Source: JAJYIW01 sp963781665 (GTDB lineage: Bacteria; Chloroflexota; Anaerolineae; Anaerolineales; Anaerolineaceae). Taken from it: a stretch of DNA of 64,000 nt. The stretch is taken from the NCBI GenBank assembly GCA_963781665.1, contig CAWAGA010000002.1:310001-374000 (forward strand), written 5' to 3'. The stretch's first letter is position 1, and every line of letters starts with the position of its first letter. The position numbers and the translations under genes were made by a program. Shown here piece by piece: positions 44,769-53,815 of this stretch. The notes below the pieces were generated by a model that saw nothing but the letters and a program-made list of their open reading frames with translations, had not been told where the DNA came from and ran no database searches.

Positions 44769-45298
44769 CCTGTTCATAATTTTCTACGACTAGTGCAAGC
44801 TTCACCTTCGCAGGGTCAATCAGGCAGATGATCGACCTTTTACGTGGTTGTGTTGACATTTCATTCAGTCGCAGGCCGTACCAATCTGGCATGACGACGG
44901 GATGCTAACGAAGCATGCTTGTTATTCTCTTTTTGTGGAGCTCACCTGGATCAGCGTTACCTGGGCTTTCTGTGTCTGGCAGGCGCACTCATTTTATTAC
45001 GCTGAAATATCACCACTACCTAGATAACCGCGCCCTAACACCGCGTCCACCGGACAAATCTGGGCGTTCGCTCACACTTTCAGGAATCGGGTCCCAATGG
45101 CGGATTCGGCGTCTGGTAGTTTCTTCCGCCAAGTCCCGCCTACCTGCCACTAACGCCAGCCATTAAACGCTTCGTTGAAAAGTAAATACTAAAAGCAATC
45201 AGCCTGAAATAACAGCATTATTTCCACATAACCAAAATCAGTATAATAAATAGGTAGGTTGGAACCTCCGGGGCTAGAAGAAACAAAAGGAGGATATT
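44769..45298. other. Intergenic region before the ZIP gene
   Basis: 530 bp; no gene with support. It contains CGCCCTAACACCGCGTCCAC, an attC-like string of the kind often left by gene cassettes, and a TATAAT at 45242-45247 in the ATCAGTATAATAAA 14-mer that also occurs at 40075. A likely ZIP-gene promoter lies here, with a weak -35. Confidence 0.45.
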
Positions 45299-46111
45299 GT
45301 GTTTGATGTCCTGAAAAACGAGAATCCCGTATTACTCGCATTCTTCGCCACGCTCTTTACCTGGGCTGTTACCGCATTAGGGGCTGCACTGGTTTTCTTC
45401 TTCAAATCAATCAATCAAAAACTACTCAATTCCATGCTTGGATTTGCTTCAGGGGTCATGATTGCAGCAAGTTTTTGGTCATTGTTAAATCCAGCGATCG
45501 AAATGGCAAGTTCGATGGGAAAAAATCCCATTATTCCCGCCGTAGTAGGATTTATTAGCGGAGGTATTCTTCTGTTTGTAATTGATCGATTATTGCCGCA
45601 TTTACATATTGGTTTAGAAACAGATCAGGCGGAAGGAATAAAGACTTCCTGGCAAAGAAGTGTTTTATTAGTTTTAGCGATAACACTGCACAATATTCCT
45701 GAAGGTATGGCAGTTGGAGTTGCCTTTGGAGCCCTGGGATTAGTAGATAATCCTGCAACATTTGGTGGTGCTGTTGCATTAGCACTGGGCATTGGAATAC
45801 AAAATTTTCCGGAAGGAGCGGCAGTCTCAATTCCGTTAAGAAGAGAAGGAATGTCGCGCATCAGGAGCTTTGTGTATGGGCAAGCTTCAGGCCTTGTGGA
45901 ACCAATCGCTGCAATTTTAGGTGCATTGTTAGTTCTATCTATTCAACCACTTCTACCATATGCGTTATCCTTTGCTGCCGGAGCAATGATATATGTCGTT
46001 GTTGAAGAATTGATTCCGGAAGCGCAGCAGCATGGCAGTTCTGATTATTCCACAACCGGAGCAATGATAGGATTTGCAACAATGATGTTTTTAGATGTAG
46101 CCCTGGCCTAA
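45299..46111 (+). CDS. ZIP-family metal transporter
   Basis: 270 aa, eight helices. Helix IV has the metal site HNIPEG and helix V QNFPEGAA, typical of GufA/ZupT-type ZIP importers (Zn, Fe or Mn uptake). The cytoplasmic His-rich loop is short (LLPHLHIGLETD). Start is GTG at 45299, with AAAGGAGG just upstream. It looks AT-richer than most core genes of the window, which may mean transfer. Confidence 0.93.
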   Translation: MFDVLKNENPVLLAFFATLFTWAVTALGAALVFFFKSINQKLLNSMLGFASGVMIAASFWSLLNPAIEMASSMGKNPIIPAVVGFISGGILLFVIDRLLPHLHIGLETDQAEGIKTSWQRSVLLVLAITLHNIPEGMAVGVAFGALGLVDNPATFGGAVALALGIGIQNFPEGAAVSIPLRREGMSRIRSFVYGQASGLVEPIAAILGALLVLSIQPLLPYALSFAAGAMIYVVVEELIPEAQQHGSSDYSTTGAMIGFATMMFLDVALA

Positions 46112-46234
46112 TAAGAAAAAATGGAATTGAAAATATTAACCTGTCAACTGCCCCTACCCGACTCAGGCTCTCGGCTTTGGAAGGTTATGCAAATGTTGAC
46201 CTACCCATTCTGAATGCTTTGGCCTGCTTATAAT

Positions 46235-46267
46235 AAAAACCTCCCCCATTCCACCTTGTGGAATGGG
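46235..46267 (-). terminator. Terminator serving the minus strand
   Basis: CCCATTCCAC (46245-46254) pairs with GTGGAATGGG (46258-46267) around CTT. Read on the minus strand it is followed, after four to eight bases, by TTTTT. It lies 40 bp past the ung remnant's stop and was probably the original ung terminator. Confidence 0.65.
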
Positions 46268-46306
46268 CAGGACCAGGCCAGAGTCAATCCAACTGCGCTC
46301 TCAATT

Positions 46307-46366
46307 CTACAAATCCGCCAGCTGCCAGTCGATGGACGGCAGGCCGGCTGACTGGAGGGCGGCGTT
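46307..46366 (-). pseudogene. Remnant of the ung 3' end
   Basis: Reads NAALQSAGLPSIDWQLADL then stop; the intact Ung ends NAALQSAGLLPIDWQLANLKN. About 90 percent identical over ~57 nt to 50350-50410, same orientation. Nothing of the rest of the gene is here. Confidence 0.85.
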
Positions 46367-46570
46367 TGTTTTTTGGCTTTTGGTACGAGTATGGCTGCTG
46401 CTTTGGGATAAATTGCTAATCCGATCATCTCAGATTGTGGATTTACTGGAGGATAAAGACCTCATTTAGGCTGGAAGATTGAAAATTCGAATTTTTTCCA
46501 CAATAGTATTCGATACCCCCATAAAGTAAGCTTTATAATTACCTTATATATAAAGGTGAGGTAAATTATT

Positions 46571-48028
46571 CTGCGATCAATTTTACTTGTCGTCGATGAT
46601 GAAAATAAGTCAGAACGATTGCGCAAAGCATTGCAACCGGATGGTTATAACATGCAATCATTCCTCAGCTTGCAGGAAGCATTGCCACCGTCCTTGAACG
46701 AAAATCCACCTGATTTGGCAATTTTATGGTTCCCGTTTGCTTCTCCTGAAGCTTTACAAACTTTAGAAACAAAAGTAACCCAACTCAGGCAGTTAGGAAA
46801 GCCTGATCCTTTACCGATACTGTTGATTATTGATCAATATGGATCACATTGGGTACAGCCGGGTTTCAGACTGGGTGTTACAGACATCCTCACCCGACCA
46901 ATTCACCCGCTGGTATTGCGACAGCGCGTCAATTTGATTTTACAGGCTCGCCAAACCGAACAGGCCGAGGAACGATTTCGTACAATCGCAGATTTCACGT
47001 ACGATTGGGAATATTGGCGAGATAACCAGGGAGGGTTGATTTACAACTCTCCCGCTTGCGAGCGTATCACCGGGTGGCAGGCATGTGCTTTTGTAGAAGA
47101 CTCCGATCTCTTGTTACGTATCGTCCACCCGAGCGATCGTGATCGGATCGAAGCACATTATATAGATGAAATGCAAGTACAGAACCCAGGGTCTTTGGAT
47201 TTTCGTATCATCACTGAAAATAATCGCGAGCGTTGGGTTGGACACGTTTGCCAACCAGTGTATTCAAGTGATGGAAGCCTGATAGGACGTCGGGTCAGCA
47301 ATCGCGACATTACTGAACGTAAACAAGCTGAACAGACCCTGCTGCGCGAAGAACGTTTAGCTGTGATGGGTCGGTTATTGGCTTCCATCGCGCACGAGAT
47401 CAATAATCCTTTGCAGACTATGTCTGCCAGTATTGAATTGATCATGGACTTCCCGCTGGAATCGCAAGAACGTCAGAAATATTTGCAGGTGCTGCGCCAG
47501 GAAATAGAACGGTTGATGAAGATCAGCCGCGGTGTGCTGGATTTTGCTCGCCCGGCCAGGGCAGAACCAACCCCAACCTCAGTCCGTGCTTTGATTGAAC
47601 AGGCTTTATTTCTGGCAAACAAACAATTGAATACCTCGCGAGTGCAAGTTCAAGTAATCCTTGATGAGAACTTGCCCCCCATTCTGGTTTCCGCTGACCA
47701 GATTGGACAAGTTTGCCTGAATTTAATCATCAATGCTATTGAACATATGCCATTAGGAGGAGAATTGATGATTACTGCTCACTTAGATACTGACCAGGTA
47801 TTACTATCTTTTAAGGACAATGGGGAAGGAATCCCTGAACAGGCTCTCGATTTGATCTTCGAACCTTTCTATACCACCCGGGCAAATGGAACTGGCCTGG
47901 GTCTGGCAATCAGCCTCAGCCTGCTTAAATTGAATGGCGGAACACTGACCGTAAACAGCACACCTGGTAACGGTGCAACTTTTACAGCTTCCTTACCTGT
48001 TTCAACTACGAATGAAATTATCGGATGA
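46571..48028 (+). CDS. Hybrid histidine kinase with degenerate receiver, PAS and HisKA
   Basis: About 485 aa. Residues ~3-115 form a receiver-like domain (ILLVVDDE) whose phospho-Asp is replaced: DLAILWFPF has Trp at the usual Asp position, so it cannot be phosphorylated. A PAS domain (RFRTIADFTYDWEYW) follows, then HisKA with the phosphorylated His in IAHEINNPLQ, and an HATPase domain (NLIINAIEH, DNGEGIP, GTGLGLAIS). No ATG, GTG or TTG starts the receiver: the frame opens with ATT ATT CTG at 46565-46573 just after AAGGTGAGG. I mark the CTG. The stop overlaps the regulator start (ATGA). NtrB-like form and the ammonium transporter downstream point to nitrogen control. Confidence 0.85.
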   Translation: MRSILLVVDDENKSERLRKALQPDGYNMQSFLSLQEALPPSLNENPPDLAILWFPFASPEALQTLETKVTQLRQLGKPDPLPILLIIDQYGSHWVQPGFRLGVTDILTRPIHPLVLRQRVNLILQARQTEQAEERFRTIADFTYDWEYWRDNQGGLIYNSPACERITGWQACAFVEDSDLLLRIVHPSDRDRIEAHYIDEMQVQNPGSLDFRIITENNRERWVGHVCQPVYSSDGSLIGRRVSNRDITERKQAEQTLLREERLAVMGRLLASIAHEINNPLQTMSASIELIMDFPLESQERQKYLQVLRQEIERLMKISRGVLDFARPARAEPTPTSVRALIEQALFLANKQLNTSRVQVQVILDENLPPILVSADQIGQVCLNLIINAIEHMPLGGELMITAHLDTDQVLLSFKDNGEGIPEQALDLIFEPFYTTRANGTGLGLAISLSLLKLNGGTLTVNSTPGNGATFTASLPVSTTNEIIG

Positions 48029-48846
48029 AAGCTACAAAGTCTAAAATTCTAATCGCTGATGATGAAGAGAATGCTCGTATAGTCCTTTCACGCGCCTTAG
48101 AATTGTTGGGATACCAGGTGGAAAGCGTGACTGACGGGGCGCAAGCAATCCAACATCTGGCGATTGAAAGTTATGATGTGCTTCTCTTAGACCTACGCAT
48201 GCCTGAAGTCAATGGTATGCAGGTTATGGAATACGTGAAACAGAGCTGTTCAGGATTGGCAGTTATTGTGCTCACAGCCCATGCTACTCTGGATAGCGCC
48301 ATTACTGCAGTCAAGGCTGGCGTATCCGATTATTTACTCAAACCGCAGCGAATTGCCGAGATTGATAGATCAATTCAACGGGCCATCCAATCTCGATCGG
48401 GAGAGCGGCAAAGGCAGCGATTGATCAGTATTATGGAGAAAACGCTACACGAATTGCAGTCTCCTGATGATCGTACACCAGAAAAGGTAGGGGTTGCTAT
48501 CCAACCCGGATTTGACCATCCCGAAATATCTTTGGATTTCGAACAAAGAAGGTTACTCGTCAACCCGGGAGGAGAAATAGAATCTAGAACAGTAGATTTA
48601 ACTAAAGATCAAACGTCGATTCTGGCCTTCATGGCTGACCATCCAGGTAAAGCGCTTTCGAACCGAGAGATTGCCACAATGGCTCTCGGTTATCACGATT
48701 TGAGCGAAAAGGAAGCTGAGCAAATTGTACGCCCTCACATCCTACGTATCCGCCGTAAGATCGAGACTGATCCTTGTCATCCTTTATTTATTCGAACAGT
48801 ACGTGGGATTGGGTATTCCTTTTACAGCATAATTCCATCCGTATAG
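48025..48846 (+). CDS. Response regulator, receiver plus OmpR-type winged helix
   Basis: 273 aa. Receiver with the acidic pair ADDEE, phospho-Asp in DVLLLDLRMPEVNG, Thr in VLTAHAT and Lys in LLKPQR. A ~50-residue linker leads to a DNA-binding domain with the OmpR/PhoB ending 'HILRIRRKIETDPCHPLFIR', 'TVRGIGYSF'. It overlaps the kinase gene by 4 bp (ATGA), so the two are translationally coupled and surely partners. Possible target: the ammonium transporter gene 140 bp downstream. Confidence 0.94.
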   Translation: MKATKSKILIADDEENARIVLSRALELLGYQVESVTDGAQAIQHLAIESYDVLLLDLRMPEVNGMQVMEYVKQSCSGLAVIVLTAHATLDSAITAVKAGVSDYLLKPQRIAEIDRSIQRAIQSRSGERQRQRLISIMEKTLHELQSPDDRTPEKVGVAIQPGFDHPEISLDFEQRRLLVNPGGEIESRTVDLTKDQTSILAFMADHPGKALSNREIATMALGYHDLSEKEAEQIVRPHILRIRRKIETDPCHPLFIRTVRGIGYSFYSIIPSV

Positions 48847-48986
48847 CTTTTGTAATTAAATTAACCTGAAACTGCAACCAACATCTCCGCTTGTTTGATT
48901 ATCATTTGGGAGCTCATATGGGAAATTGCTGCGGGAACATCGCAGGGAATTTCCCAGGTCCAATTATCATACAGGAGGAAGAACCT

Positions 48987-50198
48987 ATGTTTGATACCGG
49001 AAATACTGGCTTTATGCTCGTAGCGACAAGCCTGGTGATGTTGATGACTCCCGGTCTGGCCTTTTTTTACGGAGGGTTAGTCGGTCGCCGAAATGTGCTC
49101 ACTATCATGATGCAGAGTTTCGTCTCCATGGGTTTGACTACCATCGTCTGGTACCTGGTTGGTTATTCATTATGTTTCAGCGGAGGGGATGGCGGTATTA
49201 TTGGCAACCTGAATTATGCCTTTTTACGAGGAATAGATGTTAATTCGATCTTTACAGCAGCCAAAATACCCCTTTTCGTTTTCATCGCCTACCAGATGAT
49301 GTTTGCTATCATCACGCCAGCCTTGATTACCGGAGCATTTGCCAACCGGGTTCGTTTTGGCGCCTACCTTGCCTTCCTGGTTCTATGGCTCTTGCTGGTT
49401 TATTTCCCCATGGTCCACATGATCTGGGGTGGTGGTTTGCTTCAGAAATGGGGGGTCGAAGACTTCGCTGGTGGCATTGTGGTTCACAATATAGCCGGGA
49501 TGGCTGCATTAGCTTCAGTTTTATTCGTCGGGAAGCGTTTATTCTCCGATAGAGGGCCACATAGTATACCCCTGGTGGCGCTGGGCACAGGCTTGCTCTG
49601 GTTTGGCTGGTATGGATTCAATGCAGGCAGCGAATTGAAAGTAGATGCGGTCACCGCTACCGCTTTCCTCAATACCGATATTGCGGCTTCGTTTGCTGGT
49701 ATTGTCTGGCTATTGATGGCCTGGATCTTCGAGAAGAAACCAAAATTCCTTGGACTGCTGACCGGCGCTGTTGCAGGGCTAGCAACAATCACCCCGGCAG
49801 CTGGATATATCACACCTACAAGTGCAATGATTGTCGGAATTGCGGCTGGCGCAGTCTGTTATTTTGCTATCAGTTTGAAGCATCGCTTGAAACTCGACGA
49901 TGCCCTTGATGTTTGGGGCGTACATGGTGTGGGAGGTTTCCTGGGAATCGTCCTTCTGGGCTTATTTGCAACTGCAGCCGTCAACGCAAACGGCGTTAAT
50001 GGGTTATTCCTGGGTAATCCCAGCTTCTTTCTCAAGGAACTGGCTGCTGTTGTAGGTTCCTCTGCGTATGCTTTCTGCATGTCGTATGCTATGCTATGGG
50101 TGATAAACAAAATTATACCGGTCAAGGTTTCGCAATCAGAAGAAGAAATCGGTCTCGACCAATCACTGCATGGTGAAAATGCATACGAAATGATCTGA
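48987..50198 (+). CDS. amt: Ammonium transporter Amt
   Basis: 403 aa, eleven helices, Amt/Rh fold. Diagnostic features: MTPGLAFFYGGLVGRRNVL in the first helix, 'GGIVVHNIAG' (the twin-His region's first His) and 'VWGVHGVGGFLG' (the second). The C-terminal EEEIGLDQSLHGENAYEM is the conserved tail bound by GlnK-type PII proteins. No glnK lies next to it. I start at ATG 48987 behind CAGGAGG; the upstream frame to 48891 looks like leader. It follows the two-component system and is probably its target. Confidence 0.95.
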   Translation: MFDTGNTGFMLVATSLVMLMTPGLAFFYGGLVGRRNVLTIMMQSFVSMGLTTIVWYLVGYSLCFSGGDGGIIGNLNYAFLRGIDVNSIFTAAKIPLFVFIAYQMMFAIITPALITGAFANRVRFGAYLAFLVLWLLLVYFPMVHMIWGGGLLQKWGVEDFAGGIVVHNIAGMAALASVLFVGKRLFSDRGPHSIPLVALGTGLLWFGWYGFNAGSELKVDAVTATAFLNTDIAASFAGIVWLLMAWIFEKKPKFLGLLTGAVAGLATITPAAGYITPTSAMIVGIAAGAVCYFAISLKHRLKLDDALDVWGVHGVGGFLGIVLLGLFATAAVNANGVNGLFLGNPSFFLKELAAVVGSSAYAFCMSYAMLWVINKIIPVKVSQSEEEIGLDQSLHGENAYEMI

Positions 50199-50345
50199 TT
50201 TGGTGAATGAATTAGTTCGATGATGTATAGCTTATTATGTTGTCATAACATTTACATCACCAAATAGCATTGAGTTTGAAAATATGATTGTAAAGGAGAA
50301 AATAACCATTCCCCATATCACCAGCAAGCTAACACCGCCGTCAGC

Positions 50346-51023
50346 TTAATTCTTCAAATTCGCCAGCTGCCAGTCGATGGGCAACAGGCCAGCTGACTGG
50401 AGGGCGGCGTTGGCTTTGGAGAAGTGGCGGCAGCCAAAGAATCCGCGGGTGGCGGAAAGCGGCGAAGGGTGCGGAGCCTTCAGTACCGTGTGGCGGTTTA
50501 CGTCGATCCATTCGGCCTTACGCTGGGCATAGCTGCCCCACAGAAGAAACACCACCCGGCTGTCCCTGGCGTTGACTGCGCGCAGCACCGCGTCGGTGAA
50601 ATTTTCCCAGCCTTTACCTTGATGCGAATTGGCCTGGTGGGCGCGCACTGTCAGCACGGCATTCAGCAGTAGTACGCCTTGTTCAGCCCAAGGGATCAAG
50701 CAGCCGTGGTTCGGGACCCGAAATGCGACATCGTCGTGCAGTTCCTTAAAGATATTCACCAGCGAAGGGGGGACCGCAACCTCCGGGCGCACTGAAAATG
50801 CCAGACCATGGGCCTGGTTTTCCTCGTGATACGGATCCTGCCCGATGATCACAACCCGCACGCTCTCAAAGGGGGTATAACGCAGGGCGTTGAACACGTC
50901 TTCCCCCGCCGGATAAACCTTGTATTTATGGCGCTCTTCGCCCACAAAACGATAGAGTTGCTGGTAATAGGGTTGGGTGGTCTCGCCGACCAGAGCGGGA
51001 AGCCAACTGTCCGGAATAGGCAT
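50346..51023 (-). CDS. ung: Uracil-DNA glycosylase
   Basis: 225 aa, family 1 UDG. Motif A GQDPYHEENQAHGLAFSV with the catalytic Asp, and the Leu-intercalation loop HPSPLSATRGF with the catalytic His. It removes uracil from DNA in base-excision repair. AAGGAG precedes the ATG at 51023. The 3' end is duplicated as a ~60-bp remnant at 46307, on the far side of the kinase-regulator-Amt unit. Confidence 0.96.
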   Translation of the reverse strand: MPIPDSWLPALVGETTQPYYQQLYRFVGEERHKYKVYPAGEDVFNALRYTPFESVRVVIIGQDPYHEENQAHGLAFSVRPEVAVPPSLVNIFKELHDDVAFRVPNHGCLIPWAEQGVLLLNAVLTVRAHQANSHQGKGWENFTDAVLRAVNARDSRVVFLLWGSYAQRKAEWIDVNRHTVLKAPHPSPLSATRGFFGCRHFSKANAALQSAGLLPIDWQLANLKN

Positions 51024-51076
51024 AAAGAACTCCTTTTAATTATCGCAGTGGGACGCAGGTCTAACCGGGTAGCCGT

Positions 51077-51985
51077 TTATGGAGCGTTATGAATGACCTT
51101 TGCCACGACCGGCCCCCGCTCCTGGTGGAGATTGTGACCGGCTTTGGGGACTATTACCAATTGGGCTGAGGGCATTAATTCGATCAGGGCCTGAGCATTC
51201 TCTACCGGGTTGATATAGTCCATTTCGCCCCAAATGACGTCTGTCGGGACTGCCCATCCACCAAGTCGTTTGGGGAGATCTTTCTGTTGGGCTGGCAGCC
51301 AGCCAGCTAAATTGCGCAAGGTGGATAAAAAACCTTTTCGCTGGCCATTGCTCCACACCCGTTCGTTCACCCGCTGGAATAAAAAATCTCGATCGGCCTG
51401 GGGTAGGTCTTCCAGGCGGTAATAATAAGGCTCCAGCGTCTGGTAGGCTGCCTGGGGGCTCCTTCGCAGGCGGCTGTAGATCCATTCACCCGGGCCTGGG
51501 ATGAAGAAAAGGAGCAGTCCCAGATTAATGGGCTGGCTTTTGGAAACCAGTGAGCCGCCGATCAAGACCAACCGCTGCACCCGTTCCGGGTGGGTCAGGG
51601 CGATCTGATGAGCAATAATCGCGCCGGTTGAATGACCGACGATCATCGCCTGCGAGATTGAAAGGGAGTCTAGCAGTTCGAGCATTGTGCTCGCAAAAAA
51701 CGGGATGGTATAGCTGCGGCCTGGTTTGTCGCTGCGTCCAAAGCCAGGCAGGTCAGGTGCCAGGCAGTGATAATCAGCTGAGGTTAATGGAAGCACATGT
51801 CGCCAGGTATCTGCCTCGTCGCCTAAACCATGCAAGAAAAGGATAGGGGTCTGGCTCTCTGCTCCAGTATCATATAGGAACAGGTTGATCTCACTTTGCG
51901 GAAGCTTCACCTGGCGCGACCATTGTTCTAAACCTGGAAAGGGCTGCATCCGACCACGAAATGGATTTGCGGAAGTAATATTCAT
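51077..51985 (-). CDS. Alpha/beta hydrolase
   Basis: 302 aa. Nucleophile elbow GHSTGA (G-x-S-x-G), oxyanion region LFLHGLGDEADTW, acid Asp near 'VIWGEMDYINPVENA' and His in KAGHNLHQERG. Looks like a haloalkane dehalogenase/epoxide hydrolase-like or esterase member; the substrate is unknown. No signal peptide. Possibly in one unit with ung, which lies downstream on the same strand (53-bp gap). Confidence 0.9.
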   Translation of the reverse strand: MNITSANPFRGRMQPFPGLEQWSRQVKLPQSEINLFLYDTGAESQTPILFLHGLGDEADTWRHVLPLTSADYHCLAPDLPGFGRSDKPGRSYTIPFFASTMLELLDSLSISQAMIVGHSTGAIIAHQIALTHPERVQRLVLIGGSLVSKSQPINLGLLLFFIPGPGEWIYSRLRRSPQAAYQTLEPYYYRLEDLPQADRDFLFQRVNERVWSNGQRKGFLSTLRNLAGWLPAQQKDLPKRLGGWAVPTDVIWGEMDYINPVENAQALIELMPSAQLVIVPKAGHNLHQERGPVVAKVIHNAP

Positions 51986-52284
51986 TTATTTCTCTACTGG
52001 ATTGTGCTTTAGCTTGTCCGGCGCATCACGCTCCACTGAACTTGGGCTGCTTACATTCGCAATACAATATCTGGAGTCAATATTAACACATTTCAGTTAT
52101 ATCGCATCTCATCCCAAACCAAGATTTGCTAGGATCCTCTCCTAAATCAGATGACCATCTTGACCTCCTCTGCGCGGACCGAATCGTATATACCCTCTAT
52201 CGAGGGCAGGCGGGTCGGCATAGCAGTCCCTTTGGTCGTAAATTTAGACCGCGGTCACACCCTCAAACGGTATTCGAGGATCTA

Positions 52285-52494
52285 ATGCTAAAATTGGAAA
52301 GAGTGCAAGATTTGACGACAAAAGAAAACATTGATACCAGTGCACTAATAAAACATTTTCTAAAGGTAAACAAGTGTTCGGAAGAAGACTTTAGACGCTA
52401 CTGTTCAATTCGATCAATTGATGATCTGACGCGGAACTTGCGCGTCTGGGTAAGCGATTATGGGGATTTTGCAGCTTTACTGAATAGGGAATAG
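52285..52494 (+). CDS. Small hypothetical protein
   Basis: 69 aa from ATG 52285, preceded by GAGG. Mostly helical and charged, no recognised domain. The longer frame from 52126 has Arg-rich, non-coding-looking residues. It sits just upstream of the EVE gene on the same strand with a 112-bp gap, and the AT-rich make-up is the same, so the two may belong to one acquired segment. Confidence 0.45.
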   Translation: MLKLERVQDLTTKENIDTSALIKHFLKVNKCSEEDFRRYCSIRSIDDLTRNLRVWVSDYGDFAALLNRE

Positions 52495-52606
52495 CGATTA
52501 ATTAACTTAATCCTAATCTCCCAAACCATAGTTTTTTATAACTTATGTATAATATTAATCACAGCCACATTTAAACAACTATTCTTCAAGGGCGGGTGGG
52601 TTAAAT

Positions 52607-53716
52607 ATGTCAACCAAGAATTATTGGATCGATCTTTTCACGGGAACTTCTTGGCAAGAATTTATTGATGCCGGAGGTAAAATATCTGGATTTCGAGATA
52701 GCAGATGGTCTTCAGTCCAGAAAATAGAGCTGGGCGATTATTTGATCTGTTATCTTGTGGGGGTTTCCAGGTTTATTGGCATGCTTGAAGTGACATCAAA
52801 ACCATATAAAGGTACATCAGCTATCTGGAAATACGATACTTTTCCTTGTCGTTTGGACGTAAAAATTATAGTTGCTTTGACACCGGAAACTGCTATCCCC
52901 ATAAAAGATTTGCAAAATGAATTGAGTATTTTCAAGAACCTTAAGAATCAAAATGCCTGGAGCGGTGCGGTGCGAGGATCTCCGTCAAAGTGGAAACAAT
53001 CGGATGGTGATGTTGTTTTACAGGTCTTATTAGAGGCCAAAGAACATCCGATAAAACGATCAGTTGATCAACGCAAATTATCAAGAAAACCTCAAGGTCT
53101 AAAATCTAAAATTGGATTAGTAACTATTCCAGAAACAGATGAACCAATTTTATTAGTATCAGACAAAGAAGAGGTTGGTGAACTTAATAAACACACTGAA
53201 ATTCAATACCAGTTACTTAAACTTGGTGCTGAGATGGGATTTCCTGTCTGGGCTGCGCGCAATGACCGAAACCGCGAGTATAAAGGCGGCAAGTTTTCTG
53301 ATACGTTTAAGTTAAAAAATGAGCTCCCCCTACAATTTGATGAGGCTACTACAAGAACCATTGAACACATTGATGTATTATGGCTGAAAGGGAATGCTAT
53401 TGTTGCTGCGTTTGAGATAGAAAGCACAACCTCAATTTACTCCGGATTGCTTCGCATGTCTGATCTAATTGCTATGCAACCTAACCTCAATATTCCCTTA
53501 TATCTGGTTGCTCCTGATGAGAGAAGGGATAAGGTATTTGTTGAAGTAAATCGCCCCACATTTTCAAGGTTGTCTCCCCCTCTAGCAAAGGTCTGCCGTT
53601 ATATTTCTTTTACTACACTTCAAAAGCGTTTAAATGATGTATCTCAATATGTTCGATATTTGAAACCTGAGTTCTTAGCGGAACTTTCCGAGGAATGCAA
53701 GCTAGATGAAGTTTAG
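52607..53716 (+). CDS. EVE-domain protein with PD-(D/E)XK-like nuclease domain
   Basis: 369 aa. Residues 1-110 fit the EVE/PUA-like fold that reads modified bases: 'YWIDLFTGTSWQEFIDAGG', 'KIELGDYLICYLVGVSRFIG'. A Lys/Arg-rich linker (to ~185) precedes a C-terminal domain beginning at HTEIQYQLLKLGAEMGFPVW, with strands carrying 'HIDVLWLKG' (Asp) and 'VAAFEIESTTSIYSGLLRM' (Glu-x-Glu in place of the usual Glu-x-Lys). This fits a PD-(D/E)XK-type nuclease. EVE plus nuclease is the layout of modification-dependent (type IV-like) restriction enzymes. AT-rich relative to neighbours and next to other decayed defence genes. Confidence 0.72.
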   Translation: MSTKNYWIDLFTGTSWQEFIDAGGKISGFRDSRWSSVQKIELGDYLICYLVGVSRFIGMLEVTSKPYKGTSAIWKYDTFPCRLDVKIIVALTPETAIPIKDLQNELSIFKNLKNQNAWSGAVRGSPSKWKQSDGDVVLQVLLEAKEHPIKRSVDQRKLSRKPQGLKSKIGLVTIPETDEPILLVSDKEEVGELNKHTEIQYQLLKLGAEMGFPVWAARNDRNREYKGGKFSDTFKLKNELPLQFDEATTRTIEHIDVLWLKGNAIVAAFEIESTTSIYSGLLRMSDLIAMQPNLNIPLYLVAPDERRDKVFVEVNRPTFSRLSPPLAKVCRYISFTTLQKRLNDVSQYVRYLKPEFLAELSEECKLDEV

Positions 53717-53815
53717 AATTCCTCTTTTCATTAACAAGAATTTGCCGGTAAATTCTTGTTATATCAGATGCGTTATTAACAATACATTTCTAAAAGGGTC
53801 CAACCGAATAGGCAA

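Larger units (their letters stand above)
46112..46570. other. Region with ung 3'-end remnant
   Basis: 460 bp: a minus-strand terminator (46235-46267), an ung remnant (46307-46366), and an AT-rich promoter-like stretch with TATAAT at 46534-46539 ahead of the histidine kinase gene. Confidence 0.55.
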
